DNA of 49,211 nt from Planctomycetota bacterium (GCA_016200225.1 JACQFD010000019.1:1-49211); one strand, 5' to 3'. Positions 24,298 to 33,363 are shown, counted from the stretch's first letter. Notes: generated by a model from the letters alone, not told the origin. Translations and numbers: made by a program.

Positions 24298-24312
24298 TCG
24301 AACCCCGTGCCA
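24298..24312 (-). promoter_or_regulatory. Possible sigma-54 promoter for the kinase operon
   Basis: On the minus strand TGGCAC (24312-24307) is a perfect -24 element. The -12 element is weak: five bases on stands TCGA where TTGC is expected. The start codon of the first operon gene lies about 40 bases downstream, which is reasonable. The upstream neighbour encodes a sigma-54 activator, which makes the site worth testing despite the poor -12 half. Confidence 0.35.
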
Positions 24313-24355
24313 GCGGATCCTCCGGGCCGATCACTACAAATAACCCTGCGCGACC

Positions 24356-24389
24356 GAACGATTCGTTCGTTTCAACGAACAAATCGTTC
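24356..24389. promoter_or_regulatory. 34-bp dyad, candidate enhancer (UAS) for the sigma-54 activator
   Basis: Arms GAACGATT and GTTCGTT are mirrored by AACGAAC and AATCGTTC around a two-base centre, with one mismatched pair (24364 and 24381). The dyad lies 12 bases beyond the activator stop and about 85 bases upstream of the start site implied by the possible sigma-54 promoter, the usual place for an activator-binding site. It could instead form a terminator-like hairpin for the activator gene, but no T run follows on either strand. Confidence 0.5.
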
Positions 24390-24401
24390 ATTTCGATTCC
24401 G

Positions 24402-25745
24402 TCATTCCGCCGCGTCCGCGCCCGTTTCGATGCCGTATCGGCGCAGTTTCCGCCGGAGCGTGGGTTCCGCGATTCCTAAGATTCGGGCGGTTTCGCCGCG
24501 GCGCCCGCCGGTCTTTTTGAGCGCTTTCAGAATGGTTATTTTCTCGATTTCCTCGAGCGAAACCGACGACGAGCGGACGGTTTCATCGCTTGCAACGACG
24601 AGCGTCGACTCGATCGCGTTGGCACCCCCAAAAGGTAGGCACAGCGGAAGATGCTCCGGCAACAATTCCGCTCCGTCGCAGAGCAGCGCCGCGCGTTCGA
24701 TCGCATGCTTCAATTCGCGGATGTTTCCAGGCCAGTCGCGCGCCGCGGCTTCCGCGAGAAACGCGGGCGTCGCCGTTTTATTTAAATTTACCAAAAACGA
24801 TGCGACCAATAACGGAATATCGTCCTTTCGTTCGCGAAGCGCCGGGAGGCGGATTTCGATCGCGTTCAGCCGAAATAACAGATCTCGCCGGAACGCGCCC
24901 TCGCTCACGGCGCGTTCGAGGTCGCGGTTGGTTGCCACGACGAGTCTGAAATCGGATTTTTTCGTTATCGAACTCCCGATACAATGAAACTCGCCGGTTT
25001 CGAGGACGCGCAGGAATTTGGTCTGCGCTTCGGCGGGGAGTTCGCCGACTTCGTCCAAAAAGAGCGTGCCGCCGTCGGCCATTGTAATATAACCATTACG
25101 GTGGCCGATCGAGCCGGTGAACGCGCCCTTTTCCGTTCCAAACAATTCGGCCTCGAGCAATCCCTCCGGAATCGCGGCCGCGTGCAACGCGATCATCGGG
25201 CCGCCGGCACGCGGCGAACGCGAATGGATATATTGCGCGAATACTTCTTTTCCGGTGCCGGTTTCGCCAGATAACAATATCGGCAGTTCGGACGCGGCTG
25301 CGCGTTCGGCGACGGCGCGCGCCGCGAGGAATTGTGCATTTCGTCCGATGGGAGAAACGGGTGCCGCGTCCGCGGTTCCGCCGGCGGCTGAACGCGCCGG
25401 GCCCGCCGTTTTCGCGGCGCCGACGACCATCGTTTCGTTTGGAATCGCGCTCCGAAATCGCAGGCGAACTCCGCCCGCCGCGATTTCGTCGCCGTCCGCC
25501 AGTTTTGCCTCGCGGACGCGCGAACCGTTTATAAATGTTCCGTTCGTCGAGCCGAGATCGACCAAATAATAATCGTTTCCGCGCGCCTCGATGCGCGCGT
25601 GGCGCCGCGACGCCGCGCCGTCGAGAAGAACCAATTCGCATGTTTCGCCGCGGCCGAATTCGCACGATCTCTCAATTTCCAATTCACGCCGCGACGCGTC
25701 GCCCTGCACCACGACGAGTCTTGCGGCGCCATGACGTACTGCCAT
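24402..25745 (-). CDS. Sigma-54-dependent activator with N-terminal FHA domain
   Basis: 447 residues in three parts. The FHA domain (about 8-100) has G31-R32, SRRHA (46-50) and GSTNGT (65-70), all phosphothreonine-binding features. The AAA+ domain (about 130-365) has GETGTGKE (160-167), GAFTGS (207-212, the sigma-54-contact loop, with Ser in place of the usual final Ala), Walker B GGTLFLDE and the FRRDLLFRLN Arg finger region. A Fis-type helix-turn-helix (about 405-440, ILKALKKTGGRRGETARILGI) ends the protein. FHA-type activators are switched by Thr-phosphorylated partners. Two Ser/Thr kinases are encoded directly downstream on the same strand, so a functional link is likely. The start context is gccATGG. 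Confidence 0.93.
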   Translation of the reverse strand: MAVRHGAARLVVVQGDASRRELEIERSCEFGRGETCELVLLDGAASRRHARIEARGNDYYLVDLGSTNGTFINGSRVREAKLADGDEIAAGGVRLRFRSAIPNETMVVGAAKTAGPARSAAGGTADAAPVSPIGRNAQFLAARAVAERAAASELPILLSGETGTGKEVFAQYIHSRSPRAGGPMIALHAAAIPEGLLEAELFGTEKGAFTGSIGHRNGYITMADGGTLFLDEVGELPAEAQTKFLRVLETGEFHCIGSSITKKSDFRLVVATNRDLERAVSEGAFRRDLLFRLNAIEIRLPALRERKDDIPLLVASFLVNLNKTATPAFLAEAAARDWPGNIRELKHAIERAALLCDGAELLPEHLPLCLPFGGANAIESTLVVASDETVRSSSVSLEEIEKITILKALKKTGGRRGETARILGIAEPTLRRKLRRYGIETGADAAE

Positions 25746-25842
25746 GGCGGGGAAGATAACAGAAAGGAGGCGGCGATTACAAGTTCAGAAAACGCCGCCG
25801 TCGCAATATTGAAAATGCGTCCGAACAAAAAACGAATGGTTG

Positions 25843-28800
25843 TCAGCCGCAGGAGACCGGCGCCGACTCGCGGACCCAATTTAATAATTCCGTCCACCGC
25901 GGCGCGATCTGTTGTGTCGTGCGCGTGTTCATCGCCTGCGACCACGCCCGGTGGGCGATTCCGTTTCGCAGTTCGTGCGCGGCCGCGAGTTTCGCGATCG
26001 CTTCGATCCACGCATCGCCGCTCTCGGGAGTCAACCATGCATTGTCGCCGTGCGCGAAGGATCCGGGCAGGGCCATGCGCGATGAAACGATCGACGGAAT
26101 TTGTAACATCGCGAATTGTAACCATTGCAATTCGGCCTCGCGGCGCGCGCCGCGTCCCGCGCCCGCGGGAATGATTGCCATGTCGCATCGCTCGGTCGCG
26201 AGAGCGCGCATCCACTCGCGGGAGGTGTCGCAGATCTCCGACGCCTGCCGCACGGCGGCGTGGCCGCGAAGACACTCGGGAACGGGGCCGAATACTTCCA
26301 ATCGCGCGGTGCGGCCGGCGGACGCGAAACGATCCGCGATTTCGCGAAGCACCTGTTTTGTATGATTCGTTTCATTAATATTCGAAACGTAGCCCACCTG
26401 CAGCGGACCGTTGCGCGCGGCTCTCGCGAGACGCGGCGCGGACGCGGCGTCGACCGCGTCGGGAATAATAAAGATTCGCCCGGCGTCGAACGGCGCGCAG
26501 GCGGAAACTTCATGTTGCCAATCGGCGTGGGGCACGACGACGGCGCGCGCGCTCTCGAGAATCTTTACAATCGCCGCGCGTTCGGCGTCCGCGGGCAATT
26601 CGTCAAATTCTGTAATTATGATCGTTTCCGGAGAAAATTCGGGTCCGCTCATCCATTTTTGTAAACTCGCGGCGCGGGCGGAATCCCGAAGACTCGAATT
26701 CGAAACGACGACGACCGCCGCTCTCGCGAGCGAATGTTTATTTTCGCGTCCATTTGTAAATTCCAGCGAAATTCGCCGCTGGCGTTCCAGTTCCGCGAGC
26801 GCGCCGGGCGCGCGCGGCGCTCCGCGCGGATGCGAGGGACCGCGCGAAGCGAAAACGACGACGCGCGATTGGTTATTTTTCGGAGAGTCCGGCGCAACCG
26901 ACGACGGGCCGCCGATTTTCGCCTCGAGACTTCGTTGCAAATCGCCAAGTTCCGACTGGTGGGGCCAGATCGCGGCTCCGTCCGATAACAATTGCCTCGC
27001 GGAATCGTAAAATCCGCCCGCGAGCAGTTCATTTGTAAATGTAACGATTTCGACGGGCTCGGGCTTCGCCGCGACGAATTCTTTCAATGCTTCGCCGGCT
27101 TCGCAAAGACGGCCGGCGGCTGCGAGAAACGAAATGTAAGGACGGATGTCGCGGGCGGCCGCGCCCGGCGCGGACGCCATCGTCGCCAAGACCGATTCGC
27201 ATTGTAAAGAATCGCCGGCGGATTGGTAATGTCCCGCGAGCGCGAGGCGCGCTTGATACGATTGCGCCGCATTGGCCGCGGCCGAAGCCTCGAACACCGC
27301 GACGGCCAGCGAATCGCGGCATTGTTGCGAAAGCCGCCCGCCGAGCAGGACGCCGCGCGACGCGTACTCGGGATCGAACGATAGCGCGTTTTCGAAACTC
27401 TTGATCGCGAGCGCCGCGTGGCCTTTGCTTAATAAACGATTGGTTTGATCCGCGAAAAGGCACGCGGCGGCGCGAATCGCGGAGACTTCGCCGTTGTCCG
27501 AAAATTTATTTTCGTGGCCCGATGGCATCGCGGCGTGCGCGGGCCGCGGACCGGATACTACAAATGAACGATAAACAAAATCCCAGCGCCAGGCGCGCGC
27601 GTCGAGCGAATGGCGCTCGCGGACGACTCGATGCGCGTTGTGCGCGATCGACGCACGCAACACCGGATTCTCGATCAGTCGATCGATCGCCTGCGCCCAG
27701 GCTTCGCTCGTGTTTTCGACGAGAAGGCCCGTATGGTTATTTGCTATGTTCGAACTGTAAGGAGTCACATTCGAATAAATTCCGGGAATCCCGCAAATCG
27801 AATACTCGAGCCACTTGAGATGGCTCTTCGCATGATTGAATACATGATCCGTGAGCGGCGCGAGCGCGATGTCGATGCCGCTCGCACGCACGTCGGCCGC
27901 GTGCTTTTGTATATTGTGTTCCGCTCCGCGCGCGAGAATCGCGCCCGGCACGGAGCGGAATTCCTCGGGCATGTATCCCCACGTCTTGAAGACGACGCGC
28001 CCCTCGTGGCGCCGGAGAATATAAGCAACCGCTTGTTTAATAATCGAGAGATCCTCGTCGTGCGTGGCCGTGCCCATCCAGCCGATGACGATCGGAGTCT
28101 TTGCCGCCGTCGCGGTTGCGAGGTGGACCGGCGGCGGCGGCGCGCTGCCCCAAATATCGGTATCAATACAATTCGTGAGAACATGTTTCTGTTCTTTCTT
28201 AATAAAACCGTCGCGCTCCAGCTCCTCGCCGAGACGTTCGGTCGAAACCGTGACGAAATCGGCGGCGGCCATCGCGTCGCGGAGATCGCCCGCGATCGCC
28301 GCGCAGTTGAGATGATTCGGATTGGACAACGGCAGTCGATGTAACAAATCGTCGGTTTCGAAAACGACCGGTTTCTTCAAAAATCGCGCGCATTGGATGA
28401 TATGCGAACTCAGTTTTTTGTTCGCGAATTCGCGCTGGATAATGAATATGTCGCAACTTAACAGATCCTCGATCGGAAGCAGCGGATCGTCCTTCGATAC
28501 GAATATGAGCTGGAGCCGGCCCTGTTTTTCGAGGTGTTGGATCGGGCTCAGCAGACGCAGGCGGATCACGGCGTAACTCTTCGGTTCGTTCGAAAACACC
28601 GCGACGCGCACGGGCCGCGCGAGTGTTTTGTAATGAACCGCCTGCGGAGATATGAACAGTGGATCGAAGTGCAGATCCGGATAGAATTGCCTTTCCGCGA
28701 ACGCGCGATCCCAGACTTCGCGCGGTTGAATATTTAAATGCGTGTCGTCGTTGAAGTCCGACGGCGTCGACGAGAATATGACTTCGCCGGCGGCGGCGCA

Positions 28801-29211
28801 GATGTTTTGTATCATTTGCGACGCGACGCGCGGCGGCACGTGCTCGGCCACTTCGATCCACGTGATCAAATCGTACTTCTCGGCGAACGGCTCGCCGCCG
28901 GATGCAACTTTACAATACGGCCGCGCGGCCTCGCTTGCCTGCGAAATGGCGTATTGCGATGCGTCGAGGCCGAAGGCTTCGACGCCGCAGTTGCGCAGGT
29001 GTTCGACGAGAAATCCCTTCGCGCAGCCGACGTCGAGCACGCGTTTCGGATGATAACGTTCGACGATCGTCTCGGCCATCGTGCGGAAGTGGTTCCGCCA
29101 CGCCGCATGCTTCTGATCGTAAGCCTGCGGTCCGAGGTTGCGATCATAATATTCCGATCCGTACATTTCGCGTGCTTTCGGCGCCGGATCCGTATTGTTT
29201 GTATTTTGCAT
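25843..29211 (-). CDS. Multidomain methyltransferase / glycosyltransferase / TPR / glycosyltransferase
   Basis: About 1122 residues from the ATG at 29211 (MQNTNNTDPAPKAREMYG); the longer upstream frame overlaps the epimerase gene and is not used. Order: a SAM methyltransferase (about 30-190) with VLDVGCAKGFLVEHL; a GT4-like glycosyltransferase (about 200-545) with IVIGWMGTATHDEDL and LKWLEYSICGIP; TPR-like helices (about 570-810); and a second, shorter glycosyltransferase-like half (about 840-1122) with LQVGYVSNINETNHT and LQWLQFAMLQIPSI. It probably decorates a cell-surface glycan or glycoprotein. The upstream epimerase, 11 bases away, likely supplies a sugar nucleotide. Fusing all four parts in one chain is unusual. 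Confidence 0.85.
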   Translation of the reverse strand: MQNTNNTDPAPKAREMYGSEYYDRNLGPQAYDQKHAAWRNHFRTMAETIVERYHPKRVLDVGCAKGFLVEHLRNCGVEAFGLDASQYAISQASEAARPYCKVASGGEPFAEKYDLITWIEVAEHVPPRVASQMIQNICAAAGEVIFSSTPSDFNDDTHLNIQPREVWDRAFAERQFYPDLHFDPLFISPQAVHYKTLARPVRVAVFSNEPKSYAVIRLRLLSPIQHLEKQGRLQLIFVSKDDPLLPIEDLLSCDIFIIQREFANKKLSSHIIQCARFLKKPVVFETDDLLHRLPLSNPNHLNCAAIAGDLRDAMAAADFVTVSTERLGEELERDGFIKKEQKHVLTNCIDTDIWGSAPPPPVHLATATAAKTPIVIGWMGTATHDEDLSIIKQAVAYILRRHEGRVVFKTWGYMPEEFRSVPGAILARGAEHNIQKHAADVRASGIDIALAPLTDHVFNHAKSHLKWLEYSICGIPGIYSNVTPYSSNIANNHTGLLVENTSEAWAQAIDRLIENPVLRASIAHNAHRVVRERHSLDARAWRWDFVYRSFVVSGPRPAHAAMPSGHENKFSDNGEVSAIRAAACLFADQTNRLLSKGHAALAIKSFENALSFDPEYASRGVLLGGRLSQQCRDSLAVAVFEASAAANAAQSYQARLALAGHYQSAGDSLQCESVLATMASAPGAAARDIRPYISFLAAAGRLCEAGEALKEFVAAKPEPVEIVTFTNELLAGGFYDSARQLLSDGAAIWPHQSELGDLQRSLEAKIGGPSSVAPDSPKNNQSRVVVFASRGPSHPRGAPRAPGALAELERQRRISLEFTNGRENKHSLARAAVVVVSNSSLRDSARAASLQKWMSGPEFSPETIIITEFDELPADAERAAIVKILESARAVVVPHADWQHEVSACAPFDAGRIFIIPDAVDAASAPRLARAARNGPLQVGYVSNINETNHTKQVLREIADRFASAGRTARLEVFGPVPECLRGHAAVRQASEICDTSREWMRALATERCDMAIIPAGAGRGARREAELQWLQFAMLQIPSIVSSRMALPGSFAHGDNAWLTPESGDAWIEAIAKLAAAHELRNGIAHRAWSQAMNTRTTQQIAPRWTELLNWVRESAPVSCG

Positions 29212-29222
29212 CGTCGGATTCT

Positions 29223-30338
29223 TTATTTTACGAGTCCGTGGGCGGCGAGTTCGCGGGCGGCGCTTTCGAAATGATCCGCCGCCGTCTGCGAGCGGACCCA
29301 TTCGACAAGGCCCGGGATTCCCTGTTCGAGCGCGACGCCCGGTTTATATCCGAGTTTATATTGAATTTTACGAATATCCGAATAGCAATGTCGGATGTCG
29401 CCCTCGCGGAACTGGTTCGCGATCGACGGAAGCTGGCGCGAACCGAGTTCGCCGATTAATAATCCCGCGACCTGTCCGACGGACGTGGCGCGGCCGGTGC
29501 CGACGTTAAATACATCAAAATTCGCCTCCGGTTTCTCCATCGCGAGAATATTGGCTTGTACGATGTCGGAGACGTGCACGAAATCGCGCGATTGGCGGCC
29601 GTCTTCATATATGACCGGCGGTTTGTTATTTAACAATCGGCCGGAGAAGATCGCGAGCACGCCCGTGTACGGATTCGAAAGCGCCTGGCGGCTTCCGTAA
29701 ATATTAAAATAACGAAGCGCCACCGTCGGAATGCCGTACGCGCGGCCGACGCTCAGAAACATCTCCTCGTGGTCGCGTTTTGTAATGGCATAAATCGACG
29801 TCGGCGCGAGCGGCTTGCTCTCCGAAGTCGGCGTGGCGGCGACGGGCGACCCGCAGCTTTCGCAGCGCACGTTCCAGTCCTCCGATTTCATTTGTTGCAA
29901 CGACCGCAGAGCCGGATGCACTTCGCCGCAGTTCGAACATTGATAGGATCCCTCGCCGTAGATCGACATCGACGACGCGACGACGACTTTCTTAATATTA
30001 TGTTTTTCGGTCGCGAGCAGTTCGAGCAGCGTCGCGCCGGCGAGCGTGTTGTTTTCCGTATAATGTCGGATTTGATACATCGATTGGCCGACGCCGACGA
30101 CGGCCGCCTGATGGAACACGATCTCCATGCCGCGCATCGCGGACCGCAGCGCGTCCTTGTCGCGGCAGTCGCCGAGGACGAATTCGGCCTCGGAACTTAG
30201 ATATTCCGGAACGGCGCCCGTCGGGTGCACCTGCTTCGTTAAATTATCAAAAACGCGAACGTCGTGCCCGCGGGAGAGGAGCGCGTCGACGAGATGGGAT
30301 CCTACAAATCCGGCGCCGCCGGTTACTAATACTCGCAT
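29223..30338 (-). CDS. NAD-dependent sugar-nucleotide epimerase with a zinc-ribbon insertion
   Basis: About 371 residues starting at the ATG near 30338 (MRVLVTGGAGFVGS, the NAD-binding Rossmann loop). This extended-SDR protein has the catalytic YAITK pair. Between the SSMSIYG strand and YAITK is a ~45-residue insertion with two CxxC pairs (CSNCGE and CESCGS), as known in some dTDP-rhamnose or UDP-glucose 4-epimerase relatives. The natural substrate cannot be read from sequence. The gene is 11 bases upstream of the giant glycosyltransferase gene on the same strand, so it probably feeds that enzyme. Confidence 0.88.
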   Translation of the reverse strand: MRVLVTGGAGFVGSHLVDALLSRGHDVRVFDNLTKQVHPTGAVPEYLSSEAEFVLGDCRDKDALRSAMRGMEIVFHQAAVVGVGQSMYQIRHYTENNTLAGATLLELLATEKHNIKKVVVASSMSIYGEGSYQCSNCGEVHPALRSLQQMKSEDWNVRCESCGSPVAATPTSESKPLAPTSIYAITKRDHEEMFLSVGRAYGIPTVALRYFNIYGSRQALSNPYTGVLAIFSGRLLNNKPPVIYEDGRQSRDFVHVSDIVQANILAMEKPEANFDVFNVGTGRATSVGQVAGLLIGELGSRQLPSIANQFREGDIRHCYSDIRKIQYKLGYKPGVALEQGIPGLVEWVRSQTAADHFESAARELAAHGLVK

Positions 30339-30473
30339 TGGAAGCTTTGGGGGGAAAGGGGACAGCTGCGCCGGAAACGAAGGCCTTTGGCAGGCACGCA
30401 CTTCGCATTCCGTCCGCACCCCGTTTCGTCGGCGGCGCGCGGGGTTCTTGAGCGGCGGCGCGCCCGACTTCCA

Positions 30474-31532
30474 TCAAAGCGTTTCTGTTATTTTTGTAAT
30501 CCCGGCCGGACGGTCGGGATCGAGGCCGCGCAGGAGCGCCGCGTGCAATGCGAGCCACTGGCCGGCGACAATCGTCGAGAGCGGCGCGAGCCATTCGGGC
30601 GCCCGCGGCAATTTCACGCCGCCGCGCGTTCCGATTTCAAAAACGGGGCAGCCCTTTGCGGCGAGACGGTCCGACAGCGCGCGCAACTCCGCGGCCGCGG
30701 GCGTCCCCGGCGGGCAAAGGACAATCACGGGCAACCCCAAACCGGCGAGCGCGATCGGACCGTGTTCGAAATCGGCCGAACTGTAGGGTTCGGCGAGCAC
30801 GCGCGCGAGTTCCTTTAATTTTAACGATATCTCGTGCGAAGTACACAAATGAACGCCGCGCGCGAGCACGACCGCGCGGCCGCCTTTTCTTAAGATTCCC
30901 GCGCCGGTTTCGGCGGCGGCCTCGCATCGCAGCGCTTTTTGTATCGTTTCGGGCGTTCGATACAATTCCGGCGCGAGTCCGCGTCCAGCGCGCGGCGAGT
31001 CGGCAATCCGCAACGATTCCGCCGCGAGCGCGACGGCGGCGAGTTCCGCCGTGTACGTTTTCGTGGCGGCGATGCTGCGCTCGACGCCCGCGTGGAGCGG
31101 GAGCACCTCGTCGGCGGCGCGCGCGAGCGGGCTGTTTGTATTATTAACGATCGCGAGCGTGCGCGCGCCCGCGCGCTTCGCCGAAGCGAGCGATTCGACG
31201 ATGTCGGGCGACATTCCCGATTGCGAAATACCAATAAAAAGCGAGCCGCGCGCCCGAACTGTTGTTTTGTAAAGTGTAACGATCGACGGCGACGCGAGCG
31301 CGACGGGGAGTCCGGCCCGGAGCGCGAACGCATATTGCGCATAGCGCGCGGCGTTGTCCGACGTCCCGCGCGCGGCGATCATGACAAAGCGCGCCTTTCG
31401 GCCGAGCGCGCGCAGGATGCGCGGCGCGCGCGCGCCTTCGGCGTCCAGCAGTCGCGCGACGGCGGCCGGCTGTTCGAGGATCTCGGCGCGCAACGGCGAC
31501 GCCGGCGGTTTTTGTAGTATTTTTGCTTTCAT
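30474..31532 (-). CDS. Double-SIS sugar-phosphate enzyme, probable NagB-II glucosamine-6-phosphate deaminase
   Basis: 352 residues from the ATG at 31532; the frame continues upstream but overlaps the divergent kinase. It carries two SIS domains of the GlmS-isomerase type: ARGTSDNAARYAQYA, GISQSGMSPDI and ATKTYTAEL in the first half, EISLKLKELA and ADFEHGPIAL in the second. There is no glutaminase domain, so it is not GlmS itself. In several bacteria such proteins are NagB-II, converting GlcN-6-P to fructose-6-P and ammonia. Divergence by 35 bases from an amino-sugar kinase and murQ supports that role. AgaS-type activity on other sugar phosphates remains possible. Confidence 0.8.
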   Translation of the reverse strand: MKAKILQKPPASPLRAEILEQPAAVARLLDAEGARAPRILRALGRKARFVMIAARGTSDNAARYAQYAFALRAGLPVALASPSIVTLYKTTVRARGSLFIGISQSGMSPDIVESLASAKRAGARTLAIVNNTNSPLARAADEVLPLHAGVERSIAATKTYTAELAAVALAAESLRIADSPRAGRGLAPELYRTPETIQKALRCEAAAETGAGILRKGGRAVVLARGVHLCTSHEISLKLKELARVLAEPYSSADFEHGPIALAGLGLPVIVLCPPGTPAAAELRALSDRLAAKGCPVFEIGTRGGVKLPRAPEWLAPLSTIVAGQWLALHAALLRGLDPDRPAGITKITETL

Positions 31533-31567
31533 TCGATTCGGCCGCCCGGATGATAATCTTGCGCGCC

Positions 31568-32509
31568 ATGAAACTCTTCGTCGGTGTCGACGGCGGCGGT
31601 TCCAAGTCGCGCGCGGCGGTTGTGGACGTCGATTTGCGCGTCCTCGGCCGCGGAGACGGCGGGCCGTCGAATATATCGTCTCGCCCGATCGGATCCGTGT
31701 GCGACGCGATCGGCGCGGCGGTCGACGGCGCGCTGCGCGAAGCGGGCGCGGCCCGCGGCGATATATTACAATTCGGTTTCGGCCTCGCCGGCGCCGAATC
31801 GACGGACGCGCGCGAGAAAATAACAAAAGGACTCGCCCAGTATTTTAATATTCCGCGGATCACGCTCGCGACCGACGCGCGCGCGGCGCTCGCGGGAGCG
31901 ATGCGCGACGCGGACGACCCCGGAATGATACTGATCGCGGGGACCGGTTCGGTCGCGTATGGCCGCAATCGAAGCGGCGGCGAGGCGCGCGCGGGCGGCC
32001 TCGGTTGGCTCGTCGGCGACGAAGGGTCCGGTTTTTCCATCGCGCGGCGCGCGCTCGAATGCGCGGCGCGGGCGTTCGACGGCCGCGGGCCGCGGACGCA
32101 ATTGTTAGATACGCTGGCCGTCCGGCACGGGATCGCGTCGCTCGATCAATTGATACAATTTGTCTATCGTCCCGAGGAACTTCCATCGAATATCGCCGCG
32201 GTGCTGCCGGCCGTGCTCGAGGCGGCGCGGCGGGGCGACGCGCTCGCGGCAAACCTGTTTGCCGACGCCGCGAACGAGCTCGCCGAATTGGTTATAAGTG
32301 TCATTACAAAACTCGAAATGCAAAACGAATTGTTTACGATCGCGACGCTCGGAGGATTGTGGTCGGCGGGCGAACTCTTAAACATTCCGGTCGCGCGGCG
32401 CGTGGCGCTCGCGGCGCCGGCGGCGGCATTCGCGTCGCCGTGCCATCCGCCCGAAGTCGGCGCGGCGCGCCTCGCGATGGCGGATTATTTAAAATCGGCG
32501 AAACGATAG
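31568..32509 (+). CDS. BadF-type ATPase, probable GlcNAc/MurNAc kinase
   Basis: 313 residues from the ATG at 31568. BadF/BcrA/NAGK ASKHA-fold signatures are VGVDGGGSKSRAAVVD at the start, GLAGAES, ATDARAALAGA and the phosphate-binding IAGTGSVAYG, then GLGWLVGDEGSG. This family includes N-acetylglucosamine kinase and Clostridium MurK, which phosphorylates both GlcNAc and MurNAc. The stop is 17 bases before murQ, whose substrate is MurNAc-6-phosphate, so MurNAc kinase activity is the best reading. It would replace phosphorylation by a PTS, which fits the SSS symporter found 18 kb away. Confidence 0.87.
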   Translation: MKLFVGVDGGGSKSRAAVVDVDLRVLGRGDGGPSNISSRPIGSVCDAIGAAVDGALREAGAARGDILQFGFGLAGAESTDAREKITKGLAQYFNIPRITLATDARAALAGAMRDADDPGMILIAGTGSVAYGRNRSGGEARAGGLGWLVGDEGSGFSIARRALECAARAFDGRGPRTQLLDTLAVRHGIASLDQLIQFVYRPEELPSNIAAVLPAVLEAARRGDALAANLFADAANELAELVISVITKLEMQNELFTIATLGGLWSAGELLNIPVARRVALAAPAAAFASPCHPPEVGAARLAMADYLKSAKR

Positions 32510-32526
32510 AATAGTTATTATTAACG

Positions 32527-33363
32527 ATGTCCGACACGCTCGCGTTCCTACGACAAATGCACGCCGCCGATCGCTTAGTGCTGGACGCGGTCGAGCGCGC
32601 GATCCCCGATCTTGCGCGCGCCGTCGACGCGATCGCGGCGCGCCTCGACGCCGGCGGACATCTTTACTATTGCGGCGCGGGCACGAGCGGGCGACTCGGC
32701 GTCCTCGACGCGAGCGAACTGCCGCCGACGTTCGGCACATCGCCGTCGCTCGTGCGCGCGTTGCTCGCGGGCGGGCGCGAGGCGATGTTCGAATCTCGCG
32801 AAGGAGCTGAAGACGACGCGGCGGCGGGAGCGGCTGATTTGCAACAGATCGGATTATTAAAATACGACGCCGTCGTCGGCATCGCCGCCTCCGGAGCGAC
32901 GCCGTACGTGATCGGCGCGTTCGAGTACGCGCGCGCGTTGGGTTGCCTGACCGTTTCGATCGTTTGTATACAAAACGCGCCGATTTCACATTTGGCCGAA
33001 ATCGCGGTCGTCGCCGACACGGGACCCGAGTTTCTCGCGGGTTCGACGCGCCTCAAGGCGGGCACGGCGCAGAAATTATTAATCAATATGCTTTCGACGG
33101 CCGTGATGGGCAAACGCGGGCTCGTGTATAAAGGGGAAATGGTCGCCATGAGGCCCACGAACGCTAAACTAAGAAAACGCGCCGAACGGATCGTCGGCGA
33201 TATATTACAAATCGCGCCGGAGCGCGCGAAGGGTCTGCTCGAAGCCGCCAGTTGGGATTTGCCCGCGGCGCTCGTGTCCGGAAAACATCAAATCAGCGCC
33301 GCCGCAGCCCGCGAGCGCATCCGCGCATGCGGCGGAAACGTCGCGAAGGCGATCGACGGATGA
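32527..33363 (+). CDS. murQ: N-acetylmuramic acid 6-phosphate etherase MurQ
   Basis: 278 residues, slightly shorter than the ~298 of E. coli. A SIS fold with the MurQ family signature CGAGTSGRLGVLDASELPP is followed by LLAGG and EGAEDD, then GIAASGATPYV and RLKAGTAQKLLINMLST. The enzyme cleaves the lactyl ether of MurNAc-6-P to give GlcNAc-6-P and D-lactate in the cytoplasm. The gene follows the kinase by 17 bases. AT-rich TTATTAACG precedes the ATG and no Shine-Dalgarno is seen. NagA, needed for the next step, is not in the window. Confidence 0.95.
   Translation: MSDTLAFLRQMHAADRLVLDAVERAIPDLARAVDAIAARLDAGGHLYYCGAGTSGRLGVLDASELPPTFGTSPSLVRALLAGGREAMFESREGAEDDAAAGAADLQQIGLLKYDAVVGIAASGATPYVIGAFEYARALGCLTVSIVCIQNAPISHLAEIAVVADTGPEFLAGSTRLKAGTAQKLLINMLSTAVMGKRGLVYKGEMVAMRPTNAKLRKRAERIVGDILQIAPERAKGLLEAASWDLPAALVSGKHQISAAAARERIRACGGNVAKAIDG

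Noticed and set aside
30339..30473. Possible RNA gene or riboswitch between epimerase and SIS genes
   Set aside because: GC-rich 135-base gap with no convincing stem set or terminator; nothing specific can be supported.
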